A stretch of DNA of 64,000 nucleotides, from the NCBI GenBank assembly GCA_963920635.1, contig OY987303.1:45011223-45075222 (forward strand), written 5' to 3'. The position numbers were made by a program, and so were the translations under genes. The DNA comes from Pseudeuparius sepicola (lineage: Eukaryota > Arthropoda > Insecta > Coleoptera > Anthribidae). Every line of letters begins with the position of its first letter. Position 1 is the stretch's first letter. This document shows, piece after piece, positions 34,430 through 45,819 of this stretch. A model generated the notes under the pieces. The model searched no databases, had not been told where the DNA came from, and was given only the letters and a program-made list of their open reading frames with translations.

Positions 34430-35164
34430 GCAATAGTATGATTGCGCCCTAATTATTGCATGATTATTTTAAAATACTCTTGGGTGCCCCGGAAAACAGT
34501 CTTAATGACCTGCAATCATATGATTACCCTTTCTATCGTCTTTGTGTGCTAGGATCGATGTGGACCCTGAGGCCGAAAAACGTTGCAATCGTGTGATTGC
34601 ATGCGTCTCTATACAAAAATATTGTAATAAATGTAACATCTCTATAAGTCCAGAACCGCCTTTTGTCAAATTCGTTTTTCGATTGGATTATGGCATATGT
34701 ACGCCCGGAGCAGTCGTATGACTAGCAATCGTATGATTGCGCTCCTTTGGAAGCAATCGTAAGATTGCGCTTCCTTTTATTTATTTGTGTTCGCGTATAA
34801 AGGATCGATGTGGACACGGACTCACCTGCTAATCTTTTGTGTGCTTGTTTTCCAATTGGGCATATACTCCCCGGGGCAGTCCTATGACTAGCAATCGTTT
34901 GATTGCGCCCCACTGGCAGCTGTGGACACGGAGTGATAATCTTTTGTGTGCTTGTTCTTCAATGGGGACGTGTGCTCCCCGGGGCAGTCCTAAGACTAGC
35001 AATCGTTTGATTGCGCCCCACTGGCAGCTGTGGTTCCGGAGTCGTAATCTTTTGTTTGCTTGTTTTTCAATGGGGGCATGTGCTCCCCGGGGCAGTCCTA
35101 CGACTAGCAATCGTTTGATTGCGCCACAGGAAGCAGTCTTAATGACTTGCAATCGTACGATTGC
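34430..35164. repeat. Array of GCAATC(N4)GATTGC dyads, including 108-bp tandem repeats
   Basis: Nine dyads of the form GCAATCGTNNGATTGC begin at 34430, 34512, 34585, 34725, 34753, 34891, 34999, 35107 and 35149. The last (GCAATCGTACGATTGC) is a perfect 16-bp palindrome. From about 34850 to 35130 they sit in three tandem units of exactly 108 bases that also contain CTCCCCGGGGCAG and a second small dyad AGTC(N4)GACT. Frames called across this array on both strands are artefacts of the repeat. Confidence 0.85.
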
Positions 35165-35461
35165 GCTTCCTTTATTTACCTTCTTAAGTTTTCCAATATC
35201 CTGCGGTTACATTATTACACCTTATTCATTGTCTACACCTCTTTTTACGGCGAACCCGACGAAAATCGCGAAGTGAGACACGTCTGTACACACCGATACA
35301 AAATAAAGCACTGAAATTGATTTTAGCGACGATCAGGTGACTGGCGGCGGTTGGGACAAAAAAAACACCATTCTTTAAACGTTTGTATGGCGTTTGTACA
35401 GAGTGAAGCAAACTACATTAGTATTTGTAATATGAAGGATGAGACTGCAGTATAATTACTT

Positions 35462-36200
35462 AATAAGCATATATCTGTATGGTCGTAGAAAAAATGATTT
35501 TCTGTGTCTACAGTTTACTTTAAATTATCATTCCACACATTTACCTACTACCTATTCCACACATTTCCCTACTACCTATTCTTTATCCTATAGTACCTAC
35601 CTACCTAGTACTATCTCTATCCGTTCCATGCCCCATATCGTGTGCAATAGGGCCAAAAGTGGTATATGCATGGGTTGAACATTTCAGCGTTTACAATCCG
35701 GGGCCCTCTACCTGTAATCCGAAAATGAATAACATTAGTATAATAATAATAATTGTGGACCACAACTATTCTATTTTGACTCTACAGATAGAACCTCCTT
35801 GTGGACATCGTTATGGAACACCGTATATTCAATTTGTTAAATAATGTTTGTTCTTTATTACTGTTTACCTTATAACTGCAATTTTTACATAAATTTAATT
35901 ATGCAATAAGCAGTAATATTTCCGATGTTAAAAATTGATTATTAATATTTTGGAGACGATAAGTCATTACCCAAACACTTTATTATTGCTGGTGTTTTGT
36001 TATCGGTACTTACCTAATTCTTCGTGTCATTCATGCCATACGAGATGCCATACCACAAAAAATGCATTAAACATTTCGTGGAGCTTTAGTTTTTTTTTCA
36101 ACCTGTCTCCAAGATCATCCTTGTACAGGATTTAAGTTGGGAAACCATAGGTATAAATTATTTTGATAACACTAATTTATAAATTTATATTCTGCTATAT
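35462..36200. other. Gene-free stretch
   Basis: CCTACTACCTATTC-type short repeats lie near 35540-35600. No gene is recognised. Confidence 0.45.
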
Positions 36201-37062
36201 ACCGGATGATTTTTTATCTACCACAGCGATTTTCTCGTTTATTTCACGCCCCACAAAAAACCGTATAAGAATCAAGAACGTAGCAATTTTGGATAGTTAG
36301 GTGACGCTGAAAATCGACATTCCTGGCCACCTTGTCGCGCAATAAAAAAAAACTCAAATTATGCAAAACTATTAGTAGCCGTAGTACATATTATGTGCCT
36401 TCGGCACTCTTGAGGCAATGATAGCTTTTGAAGATTTGAGGTTTTTTAGTATAGCGCGAAAAGTTTAATAAAAAATAAATAAATAAATTGCCTAGCCTCA
36501 AGACAACCCTGTGTCTGTGTAATTTTGTAAAATGATCTGAGCATCCGGTTTAATAAACCTTCTTAGTTCCATCAGTTTTCAATATAAAAGTTTTCTTATA
36601 TCTCCTGCAATAAACATGTTACGGCTACTAATACATATTTTTGAGTATCTTAATATAATATATAATACACAGGGTGATTCTGTTTTGATTTTATTATTAT
36701 CTTTGGAGTGAGACATTCCCTGGTTTTAAGAAACAAACTTTTTGGGATTAAACAAATAAAAAATATGTTTTTTTGAACTTCATGGGGGTGGTTTTTCCTA
36801 ATCATTCTGCCTGCAAGACTTATTGAGAAGATAGGGTTCATTATTCATTCCTTTAGGAGTTTGTTCACTCATAAAGATCGAGGGTATAAACTTTAAAAAT
36901 TTGAGAAATCTCAGATCTGGATGTTGTTTTCTTCAATTTAGAGAGTTTGCCTTTTTTCAAGTCTTCTTTAATTAATCAGCACATACAATTGAACAATTTT
37001 CACCAAAGGTTAGTCGACATAAAGGTACAGGTAACATTGGATTTCCGCTATTATTCAAGGGC

Positions 37063-37890
37063 GGTATTTCAGTCCCAATGGTGCGCCTTGTCGGGAGTTT
37101 TCTTTTTGAGAGAAGGTTCTGCGTAAAGGTAGAAGGTAAAACTTCTACTACGAGGGATATTGAGGCGGGCGTCCCGCAGGGGTCGGTGCTTGGTCCGATT
37201 CTTTACTCGCTGTATATCAGTGACTTAGTACCCCACCCGCATACTCAGTTGTTTCTGTATGCGGATGACACTGCTATTCTGGCTACTGGTCGTTCACTTC
37301 ATTTAATTAAAGTTTATCTTCAAAATGCCATCGATGCGCTGTTGCAATATTTCCTAAAATGGAAGATAAAAATCAACGCTAATAAAACTAAAGCTATTCT
37401 AGTTTCTAAAAATCTAAGAATCCTTCCAGACATTGACAATATTATTGTTGATGGAAATGCTATAGAGTGGTCCAGGGAAGTAACTTACCTCGGTGTTATC
37501 ATCGATGTAAAACTTTCCTGGGCCCCTCATATTAACAGCAGAACTAAGAAGGCAAAAGCAGCAATCGCTGCTCTCTTTTCTATGCTCGCCCGCGATTCCA
37601 AGCTCAATACAGCAAGCAAACTCCTATACAAGCAAATAATATGGCCTACTATGCTATACGCGTGTGCCGCTTGAGGTTTTGCGTTCAACAAACATCTGAA
37701 CAAGTTACAGGTTGTACAAAATAAGTGTCTCAGACTGGCCTGTGGGGCTGAGTGGTATGTCTCCAATGCCACTTTACACCGTGACCTGAATATACCCCTT
37801 ATCAAAGATTATATAAAACTGCATACTCAAAAAGTTTACGATATAACTATTCCAAATCATCCAAATCAATTACTTTTAGACTCCTGTATA
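37063..37890 (+). pseudogene. Jockey-type LINE reverse transcriptase, 5'-truncated
   Basis: The translation from 37078 gives GVPQGSVLGPILYSLYISDL (RT palm), YADDTAI (catalytic YADD, residues 61-64), KTKAILVSKN and VTYLGVIID, in the order of a non-LTR reverse transcriptase. A TGA at 37672-37674 interrupts it where YACA-G-F suggests an ancestral tryptophan. The frame then runs on (NKHLNKLQVVQNKCLRLACG) until a foldback element inserted at 37891. The upstream half of the RT and the endonuclease are absent, as expected for 5'-truncated LINE copies. It would have copied its own RNA into target DNA; this copy cannot. Confidence 0.9.
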
Positions 37891-38781
37891 CAGTGTGGCC
37901 ATTTTAGTGTGCAACATATGGGAATTTTTTTTATTAATTGCACAACCAAAATACAAATATTGCCGAAAGTTGGTGCATGTTCGATAATCATATTACGTGC
38001 CCTTAGAATGGTTGCAAGTCAAACAGCATACAGGGTAGGTAAAAAAATATAAAAATTGTTCAAGAGTAAAGTACCCTTATTTCAAAGAATTCAGCAAAAT
38101 GTTATTAAGAAAAGTTGTTTATAATTAAAAGTTATGCGTAAATAGCAAAACATAGCCTCCTAAAAAAAAAATTTTTTTTTTGAAAAACATTAATAATTTT
38201 CTAAAAATATATATTTTTTAATATTCCCCCTAAACACTTTCATAAATTAATCAAAATCAAATTAATTTCTCATAACTCTGTTCAAATTCAAGCATATTTG
38301 TAAAATTAACTTAGATTTTTAGTTTTTTAGAGAATCACAAACTTGATGTTTGTTGCAACGATATTAAACACAACTTTAAAATTTCTCAAAAATTCTTATG
38401 AACAAGGTAAAACATTAGTAATGATAATGTGTCTATTAAAAAACTCTCATTTAAGGTGCAAAATTTTTATTTTAAATGTTTAATAAGAAACTGTGGAAAT
38501 TCATCGACGAAAAAATTTTTTTTTCTTGGGAGGCTATGTTTTGGTATTTAGGCATAGCTTTTAATTCTAAACAACTTTTCTTAATAACCTTTTCCTGAAT
38601 TTTTTGAAATAAGGGTACTTATTCACTCTTGTGCAATTTTTATATTTTTCGACTTACCCTGTATGCTGTTTAACTTGCAACTTATGATTATCGAATGCAC
38701 CAACTTTCGGCAATATTTGTATTTTGGTTGTGCAATTAATAAAAAAATTCCCATATGTTGCACACTAAAATGGCCACACTG
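37891..38781. mobile_element. Foldback element inserted in the LINE, itself carrying a second foldback
   Basis: The ends CAGTGTGGCCATTTTAGTGT and ACACTAAAATGGCCACACTG are flanked by TA (37889-37890 and 38782-38783). The outer arms are ~140 and ~118 bases and nearly identical. They end at ...AAACAGCA and TGCTGTTTA around a second element. Confidence 0.92.
38031..38661. mobile_element. Inner foldback (CAGGGTAGGT) at the centre of the outer palindrome
   Basis: The termini CAGGGTAGGTAAAAAAATAT and GACTTACCCTG are flanked by TA at 38029-38030 and 38662-38663. The arms share CAAGAGT, AAGGGTAC/GTACCCTT, TTATTAAGAAAAGTTGTTTA and AACATAGCCTCC. It lies exactly at the symmetry centre of the host foldback. 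Confidence 0.85.
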
Positions 38782-38783
38782 TA

Positions 38784-39125
38784 TATAACATAGATAGAAG
38801 ACTACCGCATCGTCGACCTAGATATATTTTAGACGCCGATTAACCCTAACATATAACATATTAACAAAAAGAAACGTACTACATATGTTAATGAAATGTG
38901 TTTCCCTCTTATAATCATTATTATCCTTTTTCATCTTTTCTTCCCTAATTTTATTTTAGTTACAATCGCTAAAAACTTTCACCTAGAGGTTTTCTCACCT
39001 CAAACAGGAATACTGTTTCACTTCTAAAACCCCTATTTATTGTGTCAAAAATCATCCAAGGGTAAAAGACAAAACAGTGTCGCCCTTATTTAAAGCTCAA
39101 GTTAAAAAAGGAAAGGAAAGGAACA
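38784..39125 (+). pseudogene. 3' end of the interrupted LINE
   Basis: Immediately right of the foldback the LINE frame resumes in phase and reads NIDRRLPHRRPRYILDAD before a TAA at about 38841. Resumption in phase once one TA is removed shows this is the same LINE ORF. The following AT-rich ~280 bases are probably its 3' UTR, ending near AAAAAAGGAAAGGAAAGGAA. Confidence 0.8.
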
Positions 39126-39159
39126 ACATGTATCTGAAAAATGCAACTCTTCTGTGGTA

Positions 39160-39560
39160 AATTTATGTCGTCTTGCATACAGGTCTAGGTCTAGGACACT
39201 TCAGAAGGTGATAGAAAACCATAAAATGTTACTGTTTTGTCCTATAACTTTTTATCCACAGCCGCCTCGTTTTCGAGATACAGGGAGTTTAAATTCTCAA
39301 AAATGTGAACATTTTATTTTTTGTTTTCCCAACTGTTAAAGATATTCAAACAAAATTTGGTAAGCAGCATGCATTCATCAATTGTCACAAAATGTGATAA
39401 TACCAAGTTCCCCAACTGCCCAGTCGCGGAGATATGGGTATACAATACATTTGTTTTACCAAAAAAATACTATAGGTATATGGCGCTGTACAAAATTTTC
39501 TTGTATGCAGTTGAATAACTTTTTTAATTCTTAAGTGTCCTACAATAAAAATGAATCACC
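39160..39560. mobile_element. Tc1-like non-autonomous fragment (CAGGGTGATTC end)
   Basis: It ends AATGAATCACCCTGTA and contains GCCGCCTCGTTTTCGAGATA, TTTAAATTCTCAAAA and GATATTCAAACAAAATTTGG. The same blocks recur, diverged, at 53195-53290. It has no facing arm, so it is a truncated or asymmetric family member. Confidence 0.55.
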
Positions 39561-39975
39561 CTGTATAATACTTTGAGTTTATTTATATTGCGCGACAAGT
39601 TGGCTATGTTTTTACGTTTTTTTATGGAGCCCAAAATAAGCGAGAAAATAGAGGTGGTAGACCTAAAAACTCATCCAGTATAGGTCTCATTTATTTGACA
39701 ATAATAGTAATTGATCTCGGTCGGAATTAATCTTATTTAATCTTATTTATTCGTGGCAAAATGTCTTTTCGTTGGGATGTCGACAATTGTAGAGCAATAA
39801 ATTGGCCTTCTTTTTTTTAACTTTTTTTTTACTGTTTCTTACTATCGATATACTTATATCAAACAATATCAACCCTTGGTTGAAGTAGGTATAGTATTTT
39901 GCATCGTTGACAATTTTGGGACATATTATAGATTTTACTCAACAACATCCAAATTAGTGTATACCTATTACCTAC

Positions 39976-41211
39976 CGAGGCCAACGATAAAGACAGGCCA
40001 CGGCGCTAACGCATAATCGCGTAGTCACGTGACCAACTTAGTTCTGTATAATGAAAGGCATTTTTGGAGATAAGTATTTAAAACAAATTTCGTAACAATT
40101 TGGCAAGTTTTCTTTCATCTATTACATTATTGGATTTGTGCATCCAAGCTTTCTCTAATTGTTTTTTCAAAATTTTCAACCTGCCTCAGCTGTTTTAGAC
40201 TGAGAGTTAAACGGCACTGCACTCACAATATTTTGGCACATTCTCAAAAATTGTTGGGATATCACCTTCCTTTAGCTTAGGTGATATTCTCTATAGGTAT
40301 TTTCCTCCCACAACACATTTGTCCACTTTAATTATTGTTTCACTTTCTTGAAAATGTGTTAGCCACACATACTTAAGGGTTTTTTAGAAATTAAATCTCA
40401 GTTGGGATTTGACGAATCCATTTTTGGCGGAAATTTTCATCCCGAGGCAAAACAAATGTTTGTTATGGCGACATTTTTTTCCTGGCTTTTGTAATATGTA
40501 TAAATATAATATAAACAGACCCAATATTTGGTATTTAGGTTATTTTTTACGAAATAAAAATGAAAACTAACCTCAGTAGGTATACTGTAAATATTCACGA
40601 GGTCTCAGTTGATCGGCAGCGTGAAAGACCATATCAGGGCGTAGGTCGACAACGAAAATCCTAGAGTACGTTACAACACTAATTTATTTCGCACAAGGTG
40701 AATGGTGAATACAATAAATACACAAACCCGAATGTGGTCAACGGGGACGGCTTCCAGCCACCCGGACCATCTGAACTCGCGGATCTCCCGTAAGCAGTTC
40801 ACCCCTCTGTGTCTCAGGCTCCACTGTCCAAAACTAATACTGTCCCATGTCCATAATAGTCCATTCCGGGTTCCCTATTCTGTGGTTCGGGGGAGAATTC
40901 CCCTTACAGCGCTCACGCGTCGCGTCGCGTCGGTGCGAGCGGCACCAATACTCTTGGACGGCACCACTCCCACCTAGACACCCAGAGGCCATAATAACAC
41001 CTGGGCGGTTCCCCTCCGCCAGGATACACGCGCACTAGACACAAACTTGTTTCTAAAATATAAACTAAGACGTTTAAAAACACTTTAAACATTGAAAACT
41101 TCTCAAAACCCAAGCTGCCGCCTTCAGTTATGTGACAAATGACATGTAACGTCTGACTAAGATGGTCACGTGATTTTTGTGCGCCAGGGCCTGTCTTTAT
41201 AGTAGGCCTTG
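39976..41211. mobile_element. Unclassified TIR transposon with 9-bp target duplication
   Basis: A perfect direct repeat ATTACCTAC flanks the element (39967-39975 and 41212-41220). The TIRs are CGAGGCCAACGATAAAGACA and the complement of CAAGGCCTACTATAAAGACA, continuing GGCC. Further in, both ends carry GTCACGTGACC/GGTCACGTGA. A 9-bp duplication suits Mutator-like elements, while hAT (8 bp) cannot be excluded. The interior, including a GC-richer block at 40620-41050, encodes nothing I recognise. Confidence 0.75.
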
Positions 41212-41636
41212 ATTACCTACGTGATGACGCAATGTGCTATGTAATATTGTATAATATGTACAGAATTTCTTTTTTGTTTCCAAAGAATTGTAGGTGTGCC
41301 TAAAATTGAATACAAAGAACGACTTTTTGTCGAAATATAGTTTTTCTTTTTTCTTTCGGGAACAAACTTAGAAAAAAACACAGGTTTGGATTATCAAGGG
41401 CTTGCGAGACACCCTGCATAAAAGTAGGTACTACCTAAAAAACTTAGATTCGTTGTTATTGACTTTTAAATGTGTCAAATGTTGAGGTGAAAAACTATAT
41501 AGTTATAGGGATGGGTCATTTGGGTGAAGATCCCTTTAGGTTTAATTTTTAGCATTTTACAGAGTGAAGTGGTTTAGAATTTAAGTAAGCACCAACTACG
41601 CTTCAGGTTTACAATTTAAGAAGTTAATTATGGCAG

Positions 41637-42801
41637 TTACGCTCTCAGGCGAAAACAAAACAGACCCAATAACAATGTTTTCTTAGAAAATCGCAAAAAC
41701 ACGTCAATTTTTTTTGGGAGGGGGACATATTTTAGTAGGAATTCACCAGTTTTACCTGCAACCCCCTAAGCGGGAGATGCATCCCTTCAACAATTTTAAA
41801 TAGGAATGGGGGTCTAGTGACACATCGTTGGAAAACCCTTTTAATTCTCTACACAACGGTGGGTCATTTTTGAAGTTTGATGAATTTATCAAAAAGTTAC
41901 GGGCGATCAAATGAAAACGAAACATTAGGCGTCTTCGGGCATCCAGATTTGTTTTAAAAAGCGCTCGGACACGTCAATGTTGTTTTAGAGGGGGAAACTG
42001 TTCCGACATAATGTGCAACTCCAAAATTTCAACCCTTGCTCTGGAGTGAACTTTAACCCCCAAATTCTTTAATCAAAAACGGGGGAGGTCTTTTAATTGC
42101 GTCTTTACAACAATACCCAACTTTAAAATTTTTAATCAACTAAAGTGTAACTCCTTTAGTTTTTTAACATGCATTTGAATTTAAAAGTTGGGTATCGTTG
42201 TAAAGAAAATTAAAAGACCTCCCAGACAAGGTATCTACTCGACCCCCTTTTCGATTTACGGATTTGACCAATAACGACTTTTTTCAAATAAAATAATGTA
42301 TAACTTCTTTAGTGTTTTACTTTTAACATGCAATTGAATTTAAGAGTTGGTCATCGTTGTAAAGACCTCCTATTCAACCCCCTTTTCGATTTTAGGATTT
42401 GGGAGTAAAAATTGCACTTTATGTCGGAACAGTTTCCCTCTCTAAGAGAACATTGACGTGTCCGAGCGCTTCTAAAAAAAATCTGGATGCCCGAAGACGC
42501 CTAATGTTTCGTTTTCGTCTGACCGCCCGTAACTTTTTGAAAAATTCATCAAACTTCAAAAATGACCCACCGTTGTGTAGAGAAATAAAAGGGCTTTCCA
42601 ACGATGTGCCACTATACCCCCCTTCATATTTAGAATTGTTGAAGGTATGCATCCCCCGCTTAGGGGGTTGCAGGTAAAACTGTTGAATTCGTACTAAAAT
42701 ATGTCCCCCTCCCAAACAAAATCGACGTGTTTTTGTGATTTTCTAAGAAAACATTTCCCTAGTTGTTATTGGGTCTGTTTCGTTTTCGTGTGGCCACTCT
42801 G
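41637..42801. mobile_element. Long foldback element (~1.16 kb)
   Basis: Arms of ~450 bases share GAAAACGAAACAGACCC-type ends, GTTTTACCTGCAACCCCCTA, CAACGGTGGGTCATTTTTGA, CGTCTTCGGGCATCCAGAT and GACACGTCAATGTT. The right end is a clean GGCCACTCTG-TA; the left end is decayed. The centre (about 42080-42370) contains a further repeat built of CAACTTTTAAATTC and AAAGACCTCC motifs. Frames here (for example 42399-42677) are arm artefacts. Confidence 0.8.
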
Positions 42802-42809
42802 TACCTCTA

Positions 42810-43298
42810 TATTTTAGAGAAATTCAATGAGCAAGCAGAATAGTAACTTGAACTTGGTACAAGTTACTCGCTTGCCCCAACGTAGAAATCTGTGTCCAGT
42901 TCTCAAGTTCAGGCTTTCAGTTGTAATATTATTGAGTAGCAAAACCAAGAGCTTTTCCCTGAAAGCAGCGACCGCAACAATTTTTTGAGAAAATAAATAA
43001 AAATAACTTACAAATAAAACTAAGGTAGTAGATTAGAGTAGTTCATATAGTTCATTAGATGATCATTAAAATAAAAAGGTTTCCATTAATGCGTCATTTT
43101 AAATAACCTAATGTCGAAAACTTTTTTTGAAAGTTTCCCATTTATTTGTGCCTCTATATTGACTGGTAAACAACTGCCTCGTTTTCTATTGCAGATTCTG
43201 CATCACATTTTGCCACACTTGTAGCTCTCCGCGAACAACAGCACGAATATCGTCTTTGGGTGATTTAATTGTTTCTGGATCATTTTCCTTCGCTTATA
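42810..43298. other. Gene-free stretch
   Basis: No gene or confident repeat recognised. Confidence 0.45.
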
Positions 43299-43300
43299 TA

Positions 43301-44492
43301 CAGGGTTATTCTCGCAATCAATCGCCGCCCGTAGTATACCAGTATTCTGCTCTAAAAATAAAGTGACCCATGTTTTATCTTTTTTGCTAAAAGCACTGCA
43401 TTAAGGGCCCTATGAGCCCCTAAAATGGGCCCTAAAATTAAGTGTTTTCTCTATATCTTCTAGACGGCCTGATCGATTTCGATGGTATTTGGCACCTGGC
43501 AATAAATAATTGTCTCACACATTTCTAATATAGTGCAATGTCGCAACCTCTAGAGGACACCACTTATACCCGCTAATATATTTTATTATGAGCAGAGCTT
43601 TTTTCCCACACTTATTTTTTAAATTAATTCAAACCATCTTGTAAAAAAAATAATTTTCTACAAATAACTGTTCTACTACTTTTTTCATGGATGTCGTTTG
43701 GGGGATAGCGCCCCAAATTCGGCCACCACGCACATATCTATACGCATATTAAACATTAGTCGCAATAATCCAGTTACCTTTGGAATCACATTGTCTTGCA
43801 ATGTGACATATGTTTTCAGTTTTTTTCACTCTTATATATAGAGTATTTTTAATTTAATTAGGAAAGTTTAGTAACAATAGTTGAAATTTCTACAAAAATT
43901 GCTCGAAAGGGTAGAAAACGTAGACTCAAACTAAATATCAAACAATAGCATATCTTAATACGAGCGAATGTTGCGTTTCCAATGGTAACTGGATTATTGC
44001 GAATAATGTTTATTATGCGTGGGTCGTGGGTACGTGAGTGGTGCGGCTGAATTTTGGGCGCTATCTCCCGATAGACATAATTTATGAAAAAAAAAATATA
44101 TAGAATAGTTTTTCTAGATAATTACATTTTATACGAAGTGGTATAAATTGATTTAAAGAAATAAATGTGCGAAAAAGGTTTCTGCTCGTAATAAAATAAA
44201 TTTGTGGGCAATGGTGGGCGTAAGTGGCGCCCTCTATTAGAGATTGCAGACATTGCAGTATATTATAATTGTGTGAGATAATAATTATCTATGGGCACGT
44301 GCTAAATATCATCGAAATAGATCTAGAAAATATAGCAAAAACGAAATTTTAGGGCCACTTTTAACCGCCTGTAGAGAATTTAATATTATTACCTAGAGCT
44401 TTGAGCAAAAGGAAGGAACACAGCTCACTTTATTTTTCGAGTAGAATACTGCTTTACTACGTTACTTGATTCCTTGATTGTGAATAACCCTG
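43301..44492. mobile_element. Long foldback element (CAGGGTTATTC), TA duplication
   Basis: It begins CAGGGTTATTCTCGCAATCA and ends TTGTGAATAACCCTG, with TA on both sides. Inverted arms of ~550 bases share GCGCCCCAAATTC-like, AATCCAGTTACC, GGTGTCCTCTAGAG-like and AGAATACTG blocks with moderate divergence. No coding capacity. Confidence 0.85.
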
Positions 44493-44624
44493 TATAACTT
44501 AACTAAAAAATTAAAGAGTAGTTAAGTTAGATTTGAATACCGGTTGAAAATGTGATGTTTTGAATTTTGAATGTCTGACCGAATCTACGAATACTTATAT
44601 AGTCACTAAAGAGCAGTTTATAAA

Positions 44625-44814
44625 ATTCCGTATTCAGTAGTTTCCATTATCTCCATCTTATTAAGAAAAAAGGTAAGTAAGAAATTATTTTTCATTTGTT
44701 ATTGATTTGTGGGAAATTCCGTATTCATCAGGTAGTTTCCAAAAAGGCGTCTTATTATTAAGAATAAAAGGTAAGTAAGAAATTGTTTTTAATTTGTTAT
44801 CGATTTGTGGGAAA
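44625..44814 (+). repeat. Two-copy tandem duplication containing AAAGGTAAGTAAG
   Basis: Unit 1 starts ATTCCGTATTCAGTAGTTTC at 44625 and unit 2 ATTCCGTATTCATCAGGTAG at 44716. Both include AAAGGTAAGTAAGAAATT and TTATYGATTTGTGGGAAAT. AAAGGTAAGTAAG fits the 5' splice-site consensus very well, but no exon is evident beside it. Confidence 0.6.
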
Positions 44815-45231
44815 TATAAATTAGAAGTCTTAAAATGGTGGAAACTAGAGGATTTGATGAATTGCTCAACCCTAATGATTAATCTATATTTTTGCCTTCT
44901 ACAGGGTGTCACAGAGTCAGTAGTCCAAGCGAAGGATGCGGATAATGGACATCACTAGGATGACATTGAATTCTATATAGGATTATCCAAAATTTGTCGG
45001 TTTTGGAGTTATTTGAACTTTTATGATTTTCGAGAAACTTCGTACTTCTCTACACAAAGATCAATATTTTGTTAAAACTAGTGAAATGATTGGGTTGAAG
45101 TTTGGTTCAACTATACTCTGGTTCGTAGTTAGGTATCTGACCCAAGCTAAATTTGTTATTTAGAGTTATTATTTTTATTGCAGCATTTATTACATTTAAT
45201 TTTGGAATGTTCTACCCCAATCGAAATAGTA

Positions 45232-45751
45232 TGGGGTGTCCTAAACTGGGAGTTTATCCTATTTCCCGAAGAGATAGAGAAAAAGTACCTAACTATGGGG
45301 TGTCTAGAGCTCGTTTTTGAGCTGATCAATGCCGGTTAGTTTACCTAGTTAGTTTTTCTTTTTTTCGCGTTTCTTAAACGTGCCATAAAATTTTTATTTA
45401 TTGTCTTACGTAGAATTCATTGGCGTAGAAAGATATTTCTTTGGGTAGCGGTTTTGCTACTTACCTAAAGAAAATATATATTTCTACACTAATGAATTCT
45501 TCGTAAAAAAATTAACAAAAGTGTTTGTACCGCAATCGAAAATATTAACAAATAGAAAAGTTATGGTACGTTTAAGAAACGGAAAAAAGAAAAGCGCCCT
45601 GTATGTTCTAAACTAATAGAAATATCGATATTCGGTATGCGGCATTCAATTTAACTGAAAATTGAACTCCAGACCAGACCCCCCACTGCTTTTGTCTATC
45701 TCTTCAAGAAATTGGAAAAACCACCAAAAACGATCAATTTAAGACGCCCTG
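45232..45751. mobile_element. Foldback element (family of 15443-16013) inserted in an older palindrome
   Basis: TA flanks the element (45230-45231 and 45752-45753). The arms share CCTATTTCCCGAAGAGATAG-like, TTTTTCGCGTTTCTTAAACG and TACGTAGAATTCATTGG-like blocks. The flanking host DNA is itself inverted about the insertion point: ATGTTCTACCCCAATCGAAA on the left against GACCGAAAT...GCAGAACAT on the right. Confidence 0.8.
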
Positions 45752-45819
45752 TACTATTTCGGTCGGAGGCAGAACATTTAAAATCTGTTGTAATAAATGA
45801 TATAATAATATGCTGTTGT

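Larger units (their letters stand above)
30750..35458. mobile_element. Putative 4.7-kb unclassified DNA transposon with perfect 45-bp TIRs
   Basis: A 45-bp sequence, TAATTATACTGCAGTCTCAT...AATACTAATGTA (30750-30794), recurs as an exact reverse complement at 35414-35458. The interior has no intact gene. It holds a hAT C-terminus fossil, retroelement fragments, two palindromes (31107 and about 31303) and, near the right end, a long tandem array. I could not fix a target duplication. It may instead be two separate insertions of one family facing each other. Confidence 0.5.
36202..39678. mobile_element. Large foldback interval enclosing a LINE fragment
   Basis: The left arm (36202-36356: CCGGATGATTTTTTATCTAC, TTTTCTCGTTTATTT, CTTGTCGCGCAATA) recurs inverted at 39574-39678 with moderate divergence and a ~50-base gap. 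The terminus is TA-CYGGATGA on both sides. Between the arms are another pair of CAGGGTGATTC-type ends (36671 and 39556) and the LINE with its own insertions. Confidence 0.6.

Noticed and set aside
34829..35276. Overlapping frames on both strands with internal peptide repeats (APRGSPxTSNRLIAP)
   Set aside because: They come from the 108-bp tandem repeat being a multiple of three; both strands stay open for the same reason.
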